Assembly (NCBI GenBank): GCA_006227015.1
Contig: SBGI01000126.1
Location: forward strand, 1 to 9,447
Origin: Gammaproteobacteria bacterium
GTDB lineage: Bacteria; Pseudomonadota; Gammaproteobacteria; Pseudomonadales; Porticoccaceae
DNA: 9,447 nucleotides
Reading direction: 5' to 3'
In this document: in pieces, positions 1 through 5,510 of the stretch
Layout: each line of letters starts with the position of its first letter
Position numbering within the stretch: position 1 is the stretch's first letter
Notes under the pieces: model-generated
Told to the model about the DNA's origin: nothing
The model's database searches: none
The model's input: the letters and a program-made list of their open reading frames with translations, nothing else
Made by a program: the position numbers and the translations under genes

Positions 1-296
1 TTTTTGGCATTGCGTTCTTCCTGGCGCTTGTAGAAATCGGCCTCTTTCTGACGGGCGCGCTGGTGTTCTTCCACAAGGTTTTTGGATTGCTCCCAAACCT
101 GAACCGGGCCGGGAAACTGTCCCAGCGAGGTGATGATACTGTTGGCAACACCTTGCCACAGCATCAGAAAAATAATGATACCCGCCGCGGGGAGGATGAG
201 ACCTTTTCCCAGGTGGCGAAGTAGAAGCAGCAATCTGGTGGGGGAAATTGCAAAACTCCCCTGTTCATTTCTGAATATGGCCGCTATTTCAGTCAT
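1..296 (-). CDS. nrtB: Nitrate ABC transporter permease, N-terminal part (runs off left edge)
   Basis: This is the first 98 codons of the inner-membrane permease of an NrtABC-type nitrate importer. The start ATG at 296-294 has AGGA at 308-305, 8 nt upstream. Residues about 31-53 form one hydrophobic membrane segment (GLILPAAGIIIFLMLW). The segment after it contains SLGQFPGPVQVWEQ (57-70), which I recognise from proteobacterial NrtB/NtrB permeases, and then a very charged stretch rich in K, E, R and Q (71-98). The permease core with its inner-membrane-component EAA loop lies outside the window. It sits 84 nt downstream of nrtA on the same strand, separated by a stable stem-loop, so co-transcription with nrtA is expected. 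The identification rests on neighbour and N-terminal sequence only. Related cyanate or bicarbonate permeases (CynB/CmpB) are possible but less likely beside nasST. Confidence 0.85.
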   Translation of the reverse strand, partial: MTEIAAIFRNEQGSFAISPTRLLLLLRHLGKGLILPAAGIIIFLMLWQGVANSIITSLGQFPGPVQVWEQSKNLVEEHQRARQKEADFYKRQEERNAK

Positions 297-318
297 GACA
301 TTATTCCTGGAGGGTTGT

Positions 319-342
319 ATCCGGCAGGTTTCCCTGCCGGAT
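319..342 (-). promoter_or_regulatory. Intercistronic stem-loop between nrtA and nrtB with GAAA tetraloop
   Basis: In the transcript sense, ATCCGGCAGG and CCTGCCGGAT form a perfect 10-bp G+C-rich stem closed by GAAA, a GNRA tetraloop. No U-run follows, so it is not a typical rho-independent terminator. It sits 38 nt after the nrtA stop codon and 10 nt before the nrtB Shine-Dalgarno. Such a fold typically protects the 3' end of the upstream message from exonucleases, and so favours the abundant binding protein over the permease. That role is inferred. Confidence 0.7.
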
Positions 343-380
343 GTGTGGCTTTAAATAAGTAACCTGCAACTATTGAGCCA

Positions 381-1769
381 TTACAGGGTTTCGTCTTTTA
401 AGCCGATGCTCAGTTTTTCCAAGTAGGCGTTGGGTTGCTTGCCGTCATAGGTGATCTCGTCAAGGAACTCGGTCTGTGGTGCACGGAAGCCACTTTCCGA
501 TTCGAAATCAGGGAAGTCAGATGCGTCCATGACACCGTCGGCAATCAACTCCTTGGCAGCAGTAGCGTAAATGTCCGGGCGATAGACTTTTTTCGCCGTT
601 TCAAAATACCAGTCATCGGATTTTTTCTCGGAAATCTGGCCCCAGCGACGCATTTGCGTCAGGTACCAGACTGCATCCGAGTAGTAGGGGTAGGTGGCAA
701 AGTAACGGAAGAATACGTTGAAATCAGGGACTTCACGCTTGTCACCTTTTTCATACTCGAAAGTGCCGGTCATGCTGTTGGCAATCACGTCGTAATCCGC
801 GCCCACATACTCGGGTCGGGAGAGAATTTTTACGGCTTCCGGACGGTTGGCGTTGTTGTTCTCATCCAGCCACTTGGCAGCACGCAGCAGCGCTTTAACT
901 ACACGAATAGTGGTGTTCGGGTACTTTTCGGTAAACTCCTTGGTCATACCGAATACTTTTTCCGGGTTGTTCTTCCAGATTTCGTAGTCGGTAATCACGG
1001 GAACACCGATACCCTTGAATACCGCCTGCTGGTTCCAGGGCTCACCCACGCAGTAGCCGTAAATGGTGCCGGCTTCAAGGGTCGCGGGCATTTGCGGTGG
1101 CGGTGTAACAGAAAGCTGGGCTTCTGCATCGATCAGGCCGCTGGTGTCGCCCTTGTGGGGTGCGTAATAACCGGGGTGAATCCCGCCGGCCGCCAGCCAA
1201 TAACGCAACTCGTAGTTGTGGGTGGAAACTGGAAAGACCATACCCATTTTGAAGGGCTTGCCTTCAGAGCGGAATTTCTCAACCACCGGTTTCAGGTAGT
1301 CAGCCTTGATGGGGTGAACGGGTTTGCCGTCTTCCATGGGAATGTGTTCTTTCATCATTTCCCAGATTTCATTGGAGACGGTAATGCCGTTGCCGTTCAG
1401 ATCCATGCTGAAGGGCGTGACGATGTGTGCTTCAGTGCCGAAGCCAATGGTGGCAGCCAGAGGTTGGCCTGCCAGCATGTGTGCGCCGTCCAGCTTACCG
1501 TCGATGACGCCGTCCAGCAGAACTTTCCAGTTTGCCTGTGCTTCGACGGTGACATAGAGCCCTTCATCTTCAAAGTAGCCTTTTTCATAGGCTACGGCGA
1601 TGGGGGCCATATCGGTCAGTTTGATAAAACCGAATTTCAGCTCATCCTTTTCGGGCTCACCCACTTCAGCGTGACCCATTGCAGCAAGTGTTAGTCCACA
1701 GATGGCGAATAAACTTTTTACAAGCGACGGCTTTTTACGGCCGGTAAAGTATCCCTTTTCGACTTTCAT
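381..1769 (-). CDS. nrtA: Periplasmic nitrate-binding protein of ABC transporter
   Basis: This 462-aa protein is a CmpA/NrtA-family solute-binding protein that captures nitrate (or nitrite) in the periplasm and delivers it to the NrtBC(D) importer. A Sec signal peptide is visible: a long basic n-region with GRKKPSLVK, a hydrophobic core ([12 protein letters not shown]), and likely cleavage after MGHA (residue 34). The cysteine in FAIC lacks a proper lipobox, so a lipid anchor as in cyanobacterial NrtA is unlikely. Family motifs include [19 protein letters not shown] (48-66), the tryptophan in ANWKVL (W81), LNGNGIT (124-130), STH (182-184) and GYCVGEPWN (238-246). The length fits the family. 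No better downstream start precedes the signal peptide, and GAGGA lies about 10 nt upstream of the ATG. It shares most of these motifs with the cytoplasmic sensor NasS encoded just upstream. Transcription probably starts at a sigma-54 promoter and passes through an ANTAR-type attenuator (1804-1870). A bicarbonate-binding (CmpA) role is unlikely in this context. Confidence 0.93.
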   Translation of the reverse strand: MKVEKGYFTGRKKPSLVKSLFAICGLTLAAMGHAEVGEPEKDELKFGFIKLTDMAPIAVAYEKGYFEDEGLYVTVEAQANWKVLLDGVIDGKLDGAHMLAGQPLAATIGFGTEAHIVTPFSMDLNGNGITVSNEIWEMMKEHIPMEDGKPVHPIKADYLKPVVEKFRSEGKPFKMGMVFPVSTHNYELRYWLAAGGIHPGYYAPHKGDTSGLIDAEAQLSVTPPPQMPATLEAGTIYGYCVGEPWNQQAVFKGIGVPVITDYEIWKNNPEKVFGMTKEFTEKYPNTTIRVVKALLRAAKWLDENNNANRPEAVKILSRPEYVGADYDVIANSMTGTFEYEKGDKREVPDFNVFFRYFATYPYYSDAVWYLTQMRRWGQISEKKSDDWYFETAKKVYRPDIYATAAKELIADGVMDASDFPDFESESGFRAPQTEFLDEITYDGKQPNAYLEKLSIGLKDETL

Positions 1770-1803
1770 AAGAACTGCTTCCTCTTCGTTAAACGTGATG
1801 CAT

Positions 1804-1840
1804 AAAAAAAGCCCGCCTACATTGTTGGTGTAGGGGGCTT
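1804..1840 (-). terminator. Rho-independent terminator inside the nrtA leader (attenuator)
   Basis: In transcript sense the arms AAGCCCCCTACA (1840-1829) and TGTAGGCGGGCTT (1821-1809) pair with one bulged C. They are closed by a 7-nt loop and followed by a run of seven U. The structure lies 35 nt before the nrtA start codon, that is upstream of the gene it controls, so it is an attenuator rather than an end-of-operon terminator. Confidence 0.85.
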
Positions 1841-1870
1841 CTTTACCCGTAAAGTTAGCTTTGCAGCTAA
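1835..1870 (-). promoter_or_regulatory. ANTAR (NasT) target hairpins P1 and P2 in the nrtA leader
   Basis: P2 is GGGU-AAAGAA-GCCC (1848-1835): a 4-bp stem whose hexaloop has A at position 1 and G at position 4, the loop signature described for ANTAR-protein RNA targets. Its 3' arm GCCC is the 5' arm of the leader terminator, so P2 and the terminator cannot form together. Just upstream is a perfect hairpin UUAGCU-GCAA-AGCUAA (1870-1855), placed where P1 would be. It can be drawn with a hexaloop UGCAAA, but this lacks the A1/G4 pattern, so P1 is less certain. NasT, encoded at 3244-3858, is the obvious ligand. The same P2 element occurs in the porin leader at 5278-5291. Confidence 0.75.
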
Positions 1871-1903
1871 TACGACGATGACATTGCTCTGTTACCAGTT
1901 TCT

Positions 1904-1921
1904 ATACAATTAGTGTGCCAA
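1904..1921 (-). promoter_or_regulatory. Sigma-54 (-24/-12) promoter of nrtA
   Basis: Transcript-sense sequence TTGGCACACTAATTGTAT has the -24 element TTGGCAC and a -12 element TTGT, with exactly 10 nt between GG (1919-1918) and GT (1907-1906). The -12 dinucleotide is GT where the consensus has GC, so this is a good but imperfect match. It predicts a start near 1894 and a leader of about 125 nt. Nitrate-assimilation operons in gammaproteobacteria are commonly NtrC/sigma-54 dependent. Confidence 0.65.
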
Positions 1922-1983
1922 CTTGCAGAGTCCGCGTAAACAAAGGGCCTGGGGCGAGATTGATCAGAGGGGGGGCACAAAAA

Positions 1984-2000
1984 TGCCATTGATATGTGCA
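1984..2000. promoter_or_regulatory. Candidate NtrC enhancer site, promoter-proximal
   Basis: TGCCATTGATATGTGCA matches the 17-bp NtrC palindrome TGCAC-Y-N5-GGTGCA at 9 of the 12 defined positions, including the whole GTGCA half. Its centre (1992) is about 98 bp upstream of the predicted nrtA start, in the usual enhancer range. Confidence 0.4.
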
Positions 2001-2016
2001 TGTGATGTGCGAGGTT

Positions 2017-2033
2017 CGCCCTATCATGGTGCA
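2017..2033. promoter_or_regulatory. Candidate NtrC enhancer site, promoter-distal
   Basis: CGCCCTATCATGGTGCA matches the NtrC palindrome TGCAC-Y-N5-GGTGCA at 10 of the 12 defined positions, with a perfect GGTGCA half. Its centre (2025) lies about 131 bp upstream of the predicted nrtA start and 33 bp (about three helical turns) from the proximal site. This resembles the paired enhancer upstream of E. coli glnA. Confidence 0.42.
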
Positions 2034-2051
2034 GGGCTGGAGGCCAAAAAG

Positions 2052-3251
2052 TTAAGGTGACAGCATCAGGTCGCTGCCGACCTCTACATCCTCGCTGAAG
2101 AAATAGGGTTGATCATGAGAGCCTTCCGATTTGTAGTCTTTATCCGGGGAAGGCATGTCCAGCAAACGTGCAGATTCGCGATACAGGTCCGTTCGGAAAC
2201 ACTGTTGAGTGATGGAGGCAATACGGTTGGCATCAAAGGTTTTGCCGAGCATGGGTTCACATTGGTGCAGAATCAGTTCCGCTTGTGAGCGCCATGGAAA
2301 TCCGGCGTTGTAACGGGAAAAAACATGGAAGTTCTGCTGCTCTCTCGGGGCGTCACTGCGGCCCTGGGGGATATGCCCGGTCAGTGACGGACGCAGGTAG
2401 TGTGCAGGCAGGTCCAGGTGTTCCGGTCGCGAAAGTAGCTCAATAATGGGTTCACGGTTGTTCATGTCAGCCAGCCATTGACAGGCTTCCATGAGGGCAA
2501 GCCTCAGTCTCAGATGTGTGCCAGGGTGATGGGTGTGCCAGTCCTCAAGCACGCCCAGTACTTTTTCGGGGGCATTATTCCAGACGTCGAAACCGGTGCT
2601 GGCCAGAACGCCGACACCGTAGGCAACAGCAATACTGTTCCAGGGTTCACCGACACAGAATCCGTCGATGACGCCCTGAGCCAGGCTGTCCACCATTTGT
2701 TCAGGTGGCAACACGATAATGCGTACATCGTGGTCCGGGTCGAGACCGCCGGCCTTGAGCCACATGCGTAGTTGAATGGTGTGTGTGGAAAAAAGGTGAA
2801 CGGTGGCCAGGGTCAACGGTTGTTTTTCCCCACCATCTCGCTGTGCCGCGGCAAAAGCATTGGCGGTAGCTTTTGCATCCCTTGTTTGCAGGGGGTTTTC
2901 AGACAGCTCGGTCATTTTTTCCCACAGGGGTGGCGCCAGGGTGATACCGTTACCGTTCAGTGAAAGTATCAGTCCGGTGACAATTGGGGCGCGAATACCG
3001 GTTGCACCCAGCGTGATCACCAGAGGCATGGGGGCAAGCATTTGCGCAGCATCAAAGCTACCAGCAATCAGCTTGTCACGGATATTGGCCCAGGAAACCT
3101 CACGGTGCAGTGTGACATCGAGCCCGTATTTCGTGTAGAAGCCGAGTTCCTGGGCAACGATCAGCGGTGCGCTATCACTTAGCCGCATGTAGCCCAGGTT
3201 GAGATGCTGCTTTTCCGCAACGGGGAGAGACTTGGGGTTAATCTTATTCAT
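2052..3251 (-). CDS. nasS: NasS, cytoplasmic nitrate/nitrite sensor (NrtA-like)
   Basis: This 399-aa protein is homologous to NrtA but has no signal peptide: the N-terminus (MNKINPKSLPVAEKQHLNLG) is polar. It therefore stays in the cytoplasm, as known for NasS, which binds the antiterminator NasT and releases it when nitrate or nitrite is present. Motifs shared with NrtA are LNGNGIT (98-104), a tryptophan in VSWANIRDKL (W54), STH (155-157), LRMWLKAGGLDP (161-172) and GFCVGEPWN (197-205). Its start codon overlaps the nasT stop codon by 8 nt (ATGAATAA), so the two are translationally coupled and probably made in a fixed ratio. No clear terminator follows the stop codon, so some read-through towards nrtA is possible. 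Called NasS rather than a second transporter component because it lacks an export signal and is paired with an ANTAR regulator. Confidence 0.9.
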   Translation of the reverse strand: MNKINPKSLPVAEKQHLNLGYMRLSDSAPLIVAQELGFYTKYGLDVTLHREVSWANIRDKLIAGSFDAAQMLAPMPLVITLGATGIRAPIVTGLILSLNGNGITLAPPLWEKMTELSENPLQTRDAKATANAFAAAQRDGGEKQPLTLATVHLFSTHTIQLRMWLKAGGLDPDHDVRIIVLPPEQMVDSLAQGVIDGFCVGEPWNSIAVAYGVGVLASTGFDVWNNAPEKVLGVLEDWHTHHPGTHLRLRLALMEACQWLADMNNREPIIELLSRPEHLDLPAHYLRPSLTGHIPQGRSDAPREQQNFHVFSRYNAGFPWRSQAELILHQCEPMLGKTFDANRIASITQQCFRTDLYRESARLLDMPSPDKDYKSEGSHDQPYFFSEDVEVGSDLMLSP

Positions 3252-3858
3252 TGTCCTTACCCTTGCCCCGGGTTCCCCCGAGAATTTTTATCACCGAGCG
3301 TGCCGCTTCAGGGAGACTCTGATTGGAATCCATCGACAGGGTGCGCAAGGTTTTATGTGCCTTGTCTTCATTGATACCGTGTTGAGCCATTAACAGCTGC
3401 TTGGCTTCTTCTATTACGGATTGACTGGCCAATTTGGTTCTGGCGTCATCCAGGGCTTGGCGCAGAGATTGATATGATTTGAATTGGGCAATGGCCAGAT
3501 CAATAACAGGCTTAACTCTCTGTGGATTGAGTTCTTCCATCATGTAAGCGGTCACGCCGGCATCCACCGCTTCCTCAATAAAATCCGGGTCGTCTTCGTT
3601 TGAAAACATCACCACAGGCTTGGGGTTGTAACTGTTCACGACAGAGAGACTTTCCAGAACATCCCGGCCGGGGGATTGTAGGTCTATCAACACCAGGTCC
3701 GGTTGTAATTGCTCAATCTGGAATAGCAGTCCCGATGCCGTCGGCAAGCGACAAATAACCTCAAAGCCTGAAGCTTTGAGCTTTTCTTCAACACTGGCAG
3801 AACGTTCGGGGTGATCGTCCACCAGCATGATACGAATTGGATCTTTGCCAGACGCCAT
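3244..3858 (-). CDS. nasT: NasT, receiver-ANTAR transcription antiterminator
   Basis: From the ATG at 3858 the product is 204 aa. Residues about 8-125 form a response-regulator receiver domain (IRIMLVDDHPERS; D14, D15 and phospho-acceptor-like D59 in LVLIDLQSPGRD). The lysine normally found before the last helix is missing (AYMMEEL), so control by phosphorylation is doubtful and partner binding is more likely. Residues about 135-195 form an ANTAR RNA-binding domain (EEAKQLLMAQHGINEDKAHKTLRTLSM). NasT binds paired leader hairpins and prevents termination; NasS holds it inactive without nitrate. Two matching leaders are in the window, before nrtA and before the porin gene. The start is uncertain: ATG 3858 fits the family length and the domain edge but has no clear ribosome-binding site. 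An in-frame ATG at 3936 has AGGAG 6 nt upstream and would add 26 residues of unfamiliar sequence. A third in-frame ATG lies at 3969. Confidence 0.9.
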   Translation of the reverse strand: MASGKDPIRIMLVDDHPERSASVEEKLKASGFEVICRLPTASGLLFQIEQLQPDLVLIDLQSPGRDVLESLSVVNSYNPKPVVMFSNEDDPDFIEEAVDAGVTAYMMEELNPQRVKPVIDLAIAQFKSYQSLRQALDDARTKLASQSVIEEAKQLLMAQHGINEDKAHKTLRTLSMDSNQSLPEAARSVIKILGGTRGKGKDNE

Positions 3859-3914
3859 GATCACAGACGCCAGCTGTACAAGTAATTTGACATGGGAAAC
3901 ATAACTACACAGAG

Positions 3915-3954
3915 ATAACCCAGGATCGAAGATCATACCTCGCTCCTGGGTTAT
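3915..3954. repeat. Perfect 11-bp inverted repeat upstream of nasT
   Basis: ATAACCCAGGA (3915-3925) and TCCTGGGTTAT (3944-3954) are exact reverse complements separated by 18 bp. In the transcript the 5' arm contains the AGGA of the only good Shine-Dalgarno near nasT, and the loop holds the in-frame ATG at 3936. The repeat lies 37 bp beyond the porin stop codon and is not followed by a U-run, so it is a poor terminator. It may be an operator, or an mRNA hairpin that limits nasT translation. Confidence 0.7.
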
Positions 3955-3991
3955 GCTCCAGTGCAACATGTCGTTCAGATTGACACCCGAA

Positions 3992-5209
3992 TCAGAAATT
4001 CAGCATTACACTAAACCATACCTTCTCTGTGTCAAAGGAGAACTCATCCGCGTTGTAGTTCGCATATTTGAGCTGAACGGAGAGATTTTTGTTAACCGCA
4101 TAGGTAGCCACGGCATCAAATTCTTCACCGTAGTCGTCATTGGGGCCGCTCTCATCTGCTTCAAAGTCGTGGTAGAACGCAGCTAGCTTAACTCCGGCCA
4201 CGCTGCCAGTGACTTTAAAGTATATGTCTTCAATACCACCGGCAGGGGTAGCTAAGAACTTATCTGCCCAGCCCTGGAATTTGTGCAAAGTGGCAAGCGG
4301 GGTGACGAAGCCCTTGATGCCATCATCACTGCCGAGCATTTCGTAACCCACGCCCAGGCCAATGCCTTTGATGGAAGTGCCTAACTCAGCCATATAGTAT
4401 TCGGCATCATAGTCAGTTGGGTTGTCTTCGTAATCGCTCTGGGATGCTGCTGCAGCGGCGACGGAGATAGGTCCAAATTTACCGCTATATTCCACACCGT
4501 AGGTTTGTGAGGAAAGGGCAGCCGCGTTATCGAAGTCCAGCAGGTAGGCATAGACGCCAATTTTATGCCCTTCCGCCGGTGAGAAAGAGGCATACAGCGC
4601 GTGGGAGTCAGATTCGAAGCGGCGTGGCTGGCCGCCGTTGGTATCAGGTCCGAAAATACGATCCACATCCCAGATGTAGCTGTAATCCACGCTGACTTTG
4701 CCGACTGGAATCTGTACGCGGAAAGAATCATAGGTCTGTTCATTCTGGCGCCAGCCGACACCACCAACAAAGCGTTGACCTGAGTGCAGGATACGCTGGC
4801 GACCAGCGCTACCGGTTAAATGGTCATTTTTGTACTGCAGGTATGCCTGGTTGATGGTAGTACCATCGGGATCTGCCACGATGGGGTACTGGGATGCCTT
4901 GCCATTGGATGGTGTGGCATATTGCTCACTGCCAATCTGGCTGACGTCATCCACCTCGAGGAGAGCTGAAAAACCTTTAAAGGCGGCAGTCGATAGGGTG
5001 ACCCTGGATTTCAGCGTTGATGCCTTGGCGTCATCCTTAGTTGAAACATCCTCATCGACATATTCGTAGCGATAGCGGAAGTTAAATTTCACATCGCCCT
5101 TGGTAAATACTTCGGAAAAGCTTGTCGCTTCTTCCGCGGTTGCGGCCACAAAAGGGTGTGCGCCTAGCAAAACAGCCAATGCAGAATATTTTAAAAATTG
5201 CTGTTTCAT
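3992..5209 (-). CDS. Outer-membrane beta-barrel of the alginate-export family, candidate nitrate/nitrite porin
   Basis: This is a 405-aa predicted outer-membrane protein. It has a Sec signal peptide (MKQQFLKYSALAVLLGAHPF..., cleavage near ATA at about residue 25). The mature part has alternating hydrophobic strands typical of a barrel (FNFRYRYEYVDED, INQAYLQYKNDHLTGSAGRQ, VSVDYSYIWDVDRIF) and ends in WFSVMLNF with a terminal phenylalanine, the usual outer-membrane sorting signal. Overall it resembles the alginate-export (AlgE-like) barrel family, a name that covers many non-alginate channels. The start ATG 5209 is chosen because GAGGAG lies 5 nt upstream and the signal peptide begins there; the longer frame to 5293 would run through the leader terminator. 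It precedes nasT on the same strand. A sigma-54 promoter and a NasT-type leader identical in design to that of nrtA precede it, so I infer a channel admitting nitrate or nitrite across the outer membrane. The substrate is not shown by the sequence itself. Confidence 0.82.
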   Translation of the reverse strand: MKQQFLKYSALAVLLGAHPFVAATAEEATSFSEVFTKGDVKFNFRYRYEYVDEDVSTKDDAKASTLKSRVTLSTAAFKGFSALLEVDDVSQIGSEQYATPSNGKASQYPIVADPDGTTINQAYLQYKNDHLTGSAGRQRILHSGQRFVGGVGWRQNEQTYDSFRVQIPVGKVSVDYSYIWDVDRIFGPDTNGGQPRRFESDSHALYASFSPAEGHKIGVYAYLLDFDNAAALSSQTYGVEYSGKFGPISVAAAAASQSDYEDNPTDYDAEYYMAELGTSIKGIGLGVGYEMLGSDDGIKGFVTPLATLHKFQGWADKFLATPAGGIEDIYFKVTGSVAGVKLAAFYHDFEADESGPNDDYGEEFDAVATYAVNKNLSVQLKYANYNADEFSFDTEKVWFSVMLNF

Positions 5210-5246
5210 AAAAACTCCTCGAGTTAAAAATCCCCAAACTAAAAAC

Positions 5247-5283
5247 AAAAAAGCCCGCACGCCGGATGGAGGCGTACGGGCTT
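5247..5283 (-). terminator. Rho-independent terminator inside the porin-gene leader (attenuator)
   Basis: Transcript-sense arms AAGCCCGTACGCC (5283-5271) and GGCGTGCGGGCTT (5263-5251) form a 13-bp stem with one G-U pair and a 7-nt loop, followed by six U. It ends 37 nt before the start codon, so it terminates transcription ahead of the gene unless prevented. It is very similar in stem ends and position to the nrtA leader terminator. Confidence 0.87.
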
Positions 5284-5307
5284 CGTTACCCAACAGAATG
5301 CAATGTC
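5278..5307 (-). promoter_or_regulatory. ANTAR (NasT) target hairpins in the porin-gene leader
   Basis: P2 is GGGU-AACGAA-GCCC (5291-5278): a 4-bp stem and hexaloop with A1 and G4. It differs from the nrtA P2 at a single base (loop position 3, C for A). The GCCC arm is shared with the terminator 5' arm, so the folds are mutually exclusive. The P1 candidate is weak: GACA (5307-5304) with UGUU (5295-5292) around an 8-nt loop, close to the predicted transcript 5' end. Confidence 0.72.
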
Positions 5308-5318
5308 AGTTTTCACTT

Positions 5319-5335
5319 AGCATAAAATATGCCAA
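5319..5335 (-). promoter_or_regulatory. Sigma-54 (-24/-12) promoter of the porin gene
   Basis: TTGGCATATTTTATGCT has GG (5333-5332) and GC (5321-5320) separated by exactly 10 nt, the invariant core of sigma-54 promoters, with a TTGGCA -24 box. The predicted start is about 5308, giving a leader of about 99 nt that begins just before the ANTAR hairpins. Confidence 0.7.
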
Positions 5336-5340
5336 AACGA

Positions 5341-5353
5341 TAACTAATTGATT
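5341..5353 (-). promoter_or_regulatory. Candidate IHF binding site
   Basis: AATCAATTAGTTA on the minus strand matches the IHF core consensus WATCAANNNNTTR at every defined position, and the sequence on its 5' side is A/T-rich as IHF prefers. It sits immediately upstream of the -24 box, centred about 39 bp before the predicted start. It could bend DNA so that a distal activator reaches sigma-54 polymerase. A single short A/T-rich match can occur by chance. Confidence 0.45.
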
Positions 5354-5510
5354 TTTAATGAGATAAATAAACATTACTGGTGGGAAAAAACAGCAGTTGA
5401 CTTAGAATAGTGCGTTGAATTTTAGCTTGGGATTATTTTAGGGCACTGAAAACAGTAGGGACCTGCTGGGAAAATTGTATGGGAGGCCTACAAAAAAGCA
5501 CGGGTAAACT
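5354..5510. other. Non-coding A/T-rich stretch upstream of the porin promoter
   Basis: The 352-bp gap between the porin start and the EF-hand gene contains the leader, promoter and IHF site on one side and a terminator on the other. The remaining part shows no credible reading frame, RNA gene or repeat. NtrC half-sites (GTGC at 5410-5413, GCAC at 5443-5446) are present, but neither has a matching partner half. I see nothing else there. Confidence 0.5.

Noticed and set aside
435..1694. Long plus-strand reading frame opposite nrtA
   Set aside because: It mirrors the codons of nrtA, contains no recognisable domain, and has no ribosome-binding site or promoter. nrtA on the minus strand is unambiguous.
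1841..1854. Alternative hairpin CUUU-ACGGGU-AAAG in the nrtA leader, also with an A1/G4 hexaloop
   Set aside because: The stem is only A/U-rich, it excludes the shared P2 hairpin, and the porin leader has no equivalent.
3915..3954. Inverted repeat as rho-independent terminator of the porin gene
   Set aside because: The loop is 18 nt and no U-run follows the stem, so it was recorded as a repeat instead.
3964..3980. Possible sigma-54 promoter for nasT (CTGAACGACATGTTGCA)
   Set aside because: The -12 box TTGCA is good, but the -24 position reads GA rather than GG and the remaining positions match poorly.
3992..5209. Alginate exporter (AlgE) as the actual function
   Set aside because: No alginate genes are in view, and the promoter, leader and neighbours all point to nitrate assimilation. 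Only the barrel family is supported.
5210..5293. Upstream in-frame start for the porin gene at 5293
   Set aside because: The added 28 residues are encoded by the leader terminator and its flank. ATG 5209 has GAGGAG 5 nt upstream and begins a proper signal peptide.
5398..5458. NtrC sites upstream of the porin promoter
   Set aside because: Only half-sites are present (GTGC at 5410-5413, GCAC at 5443-5446). The full 17-bp matches are 7/12 or worse, although one centre falls at about -98.
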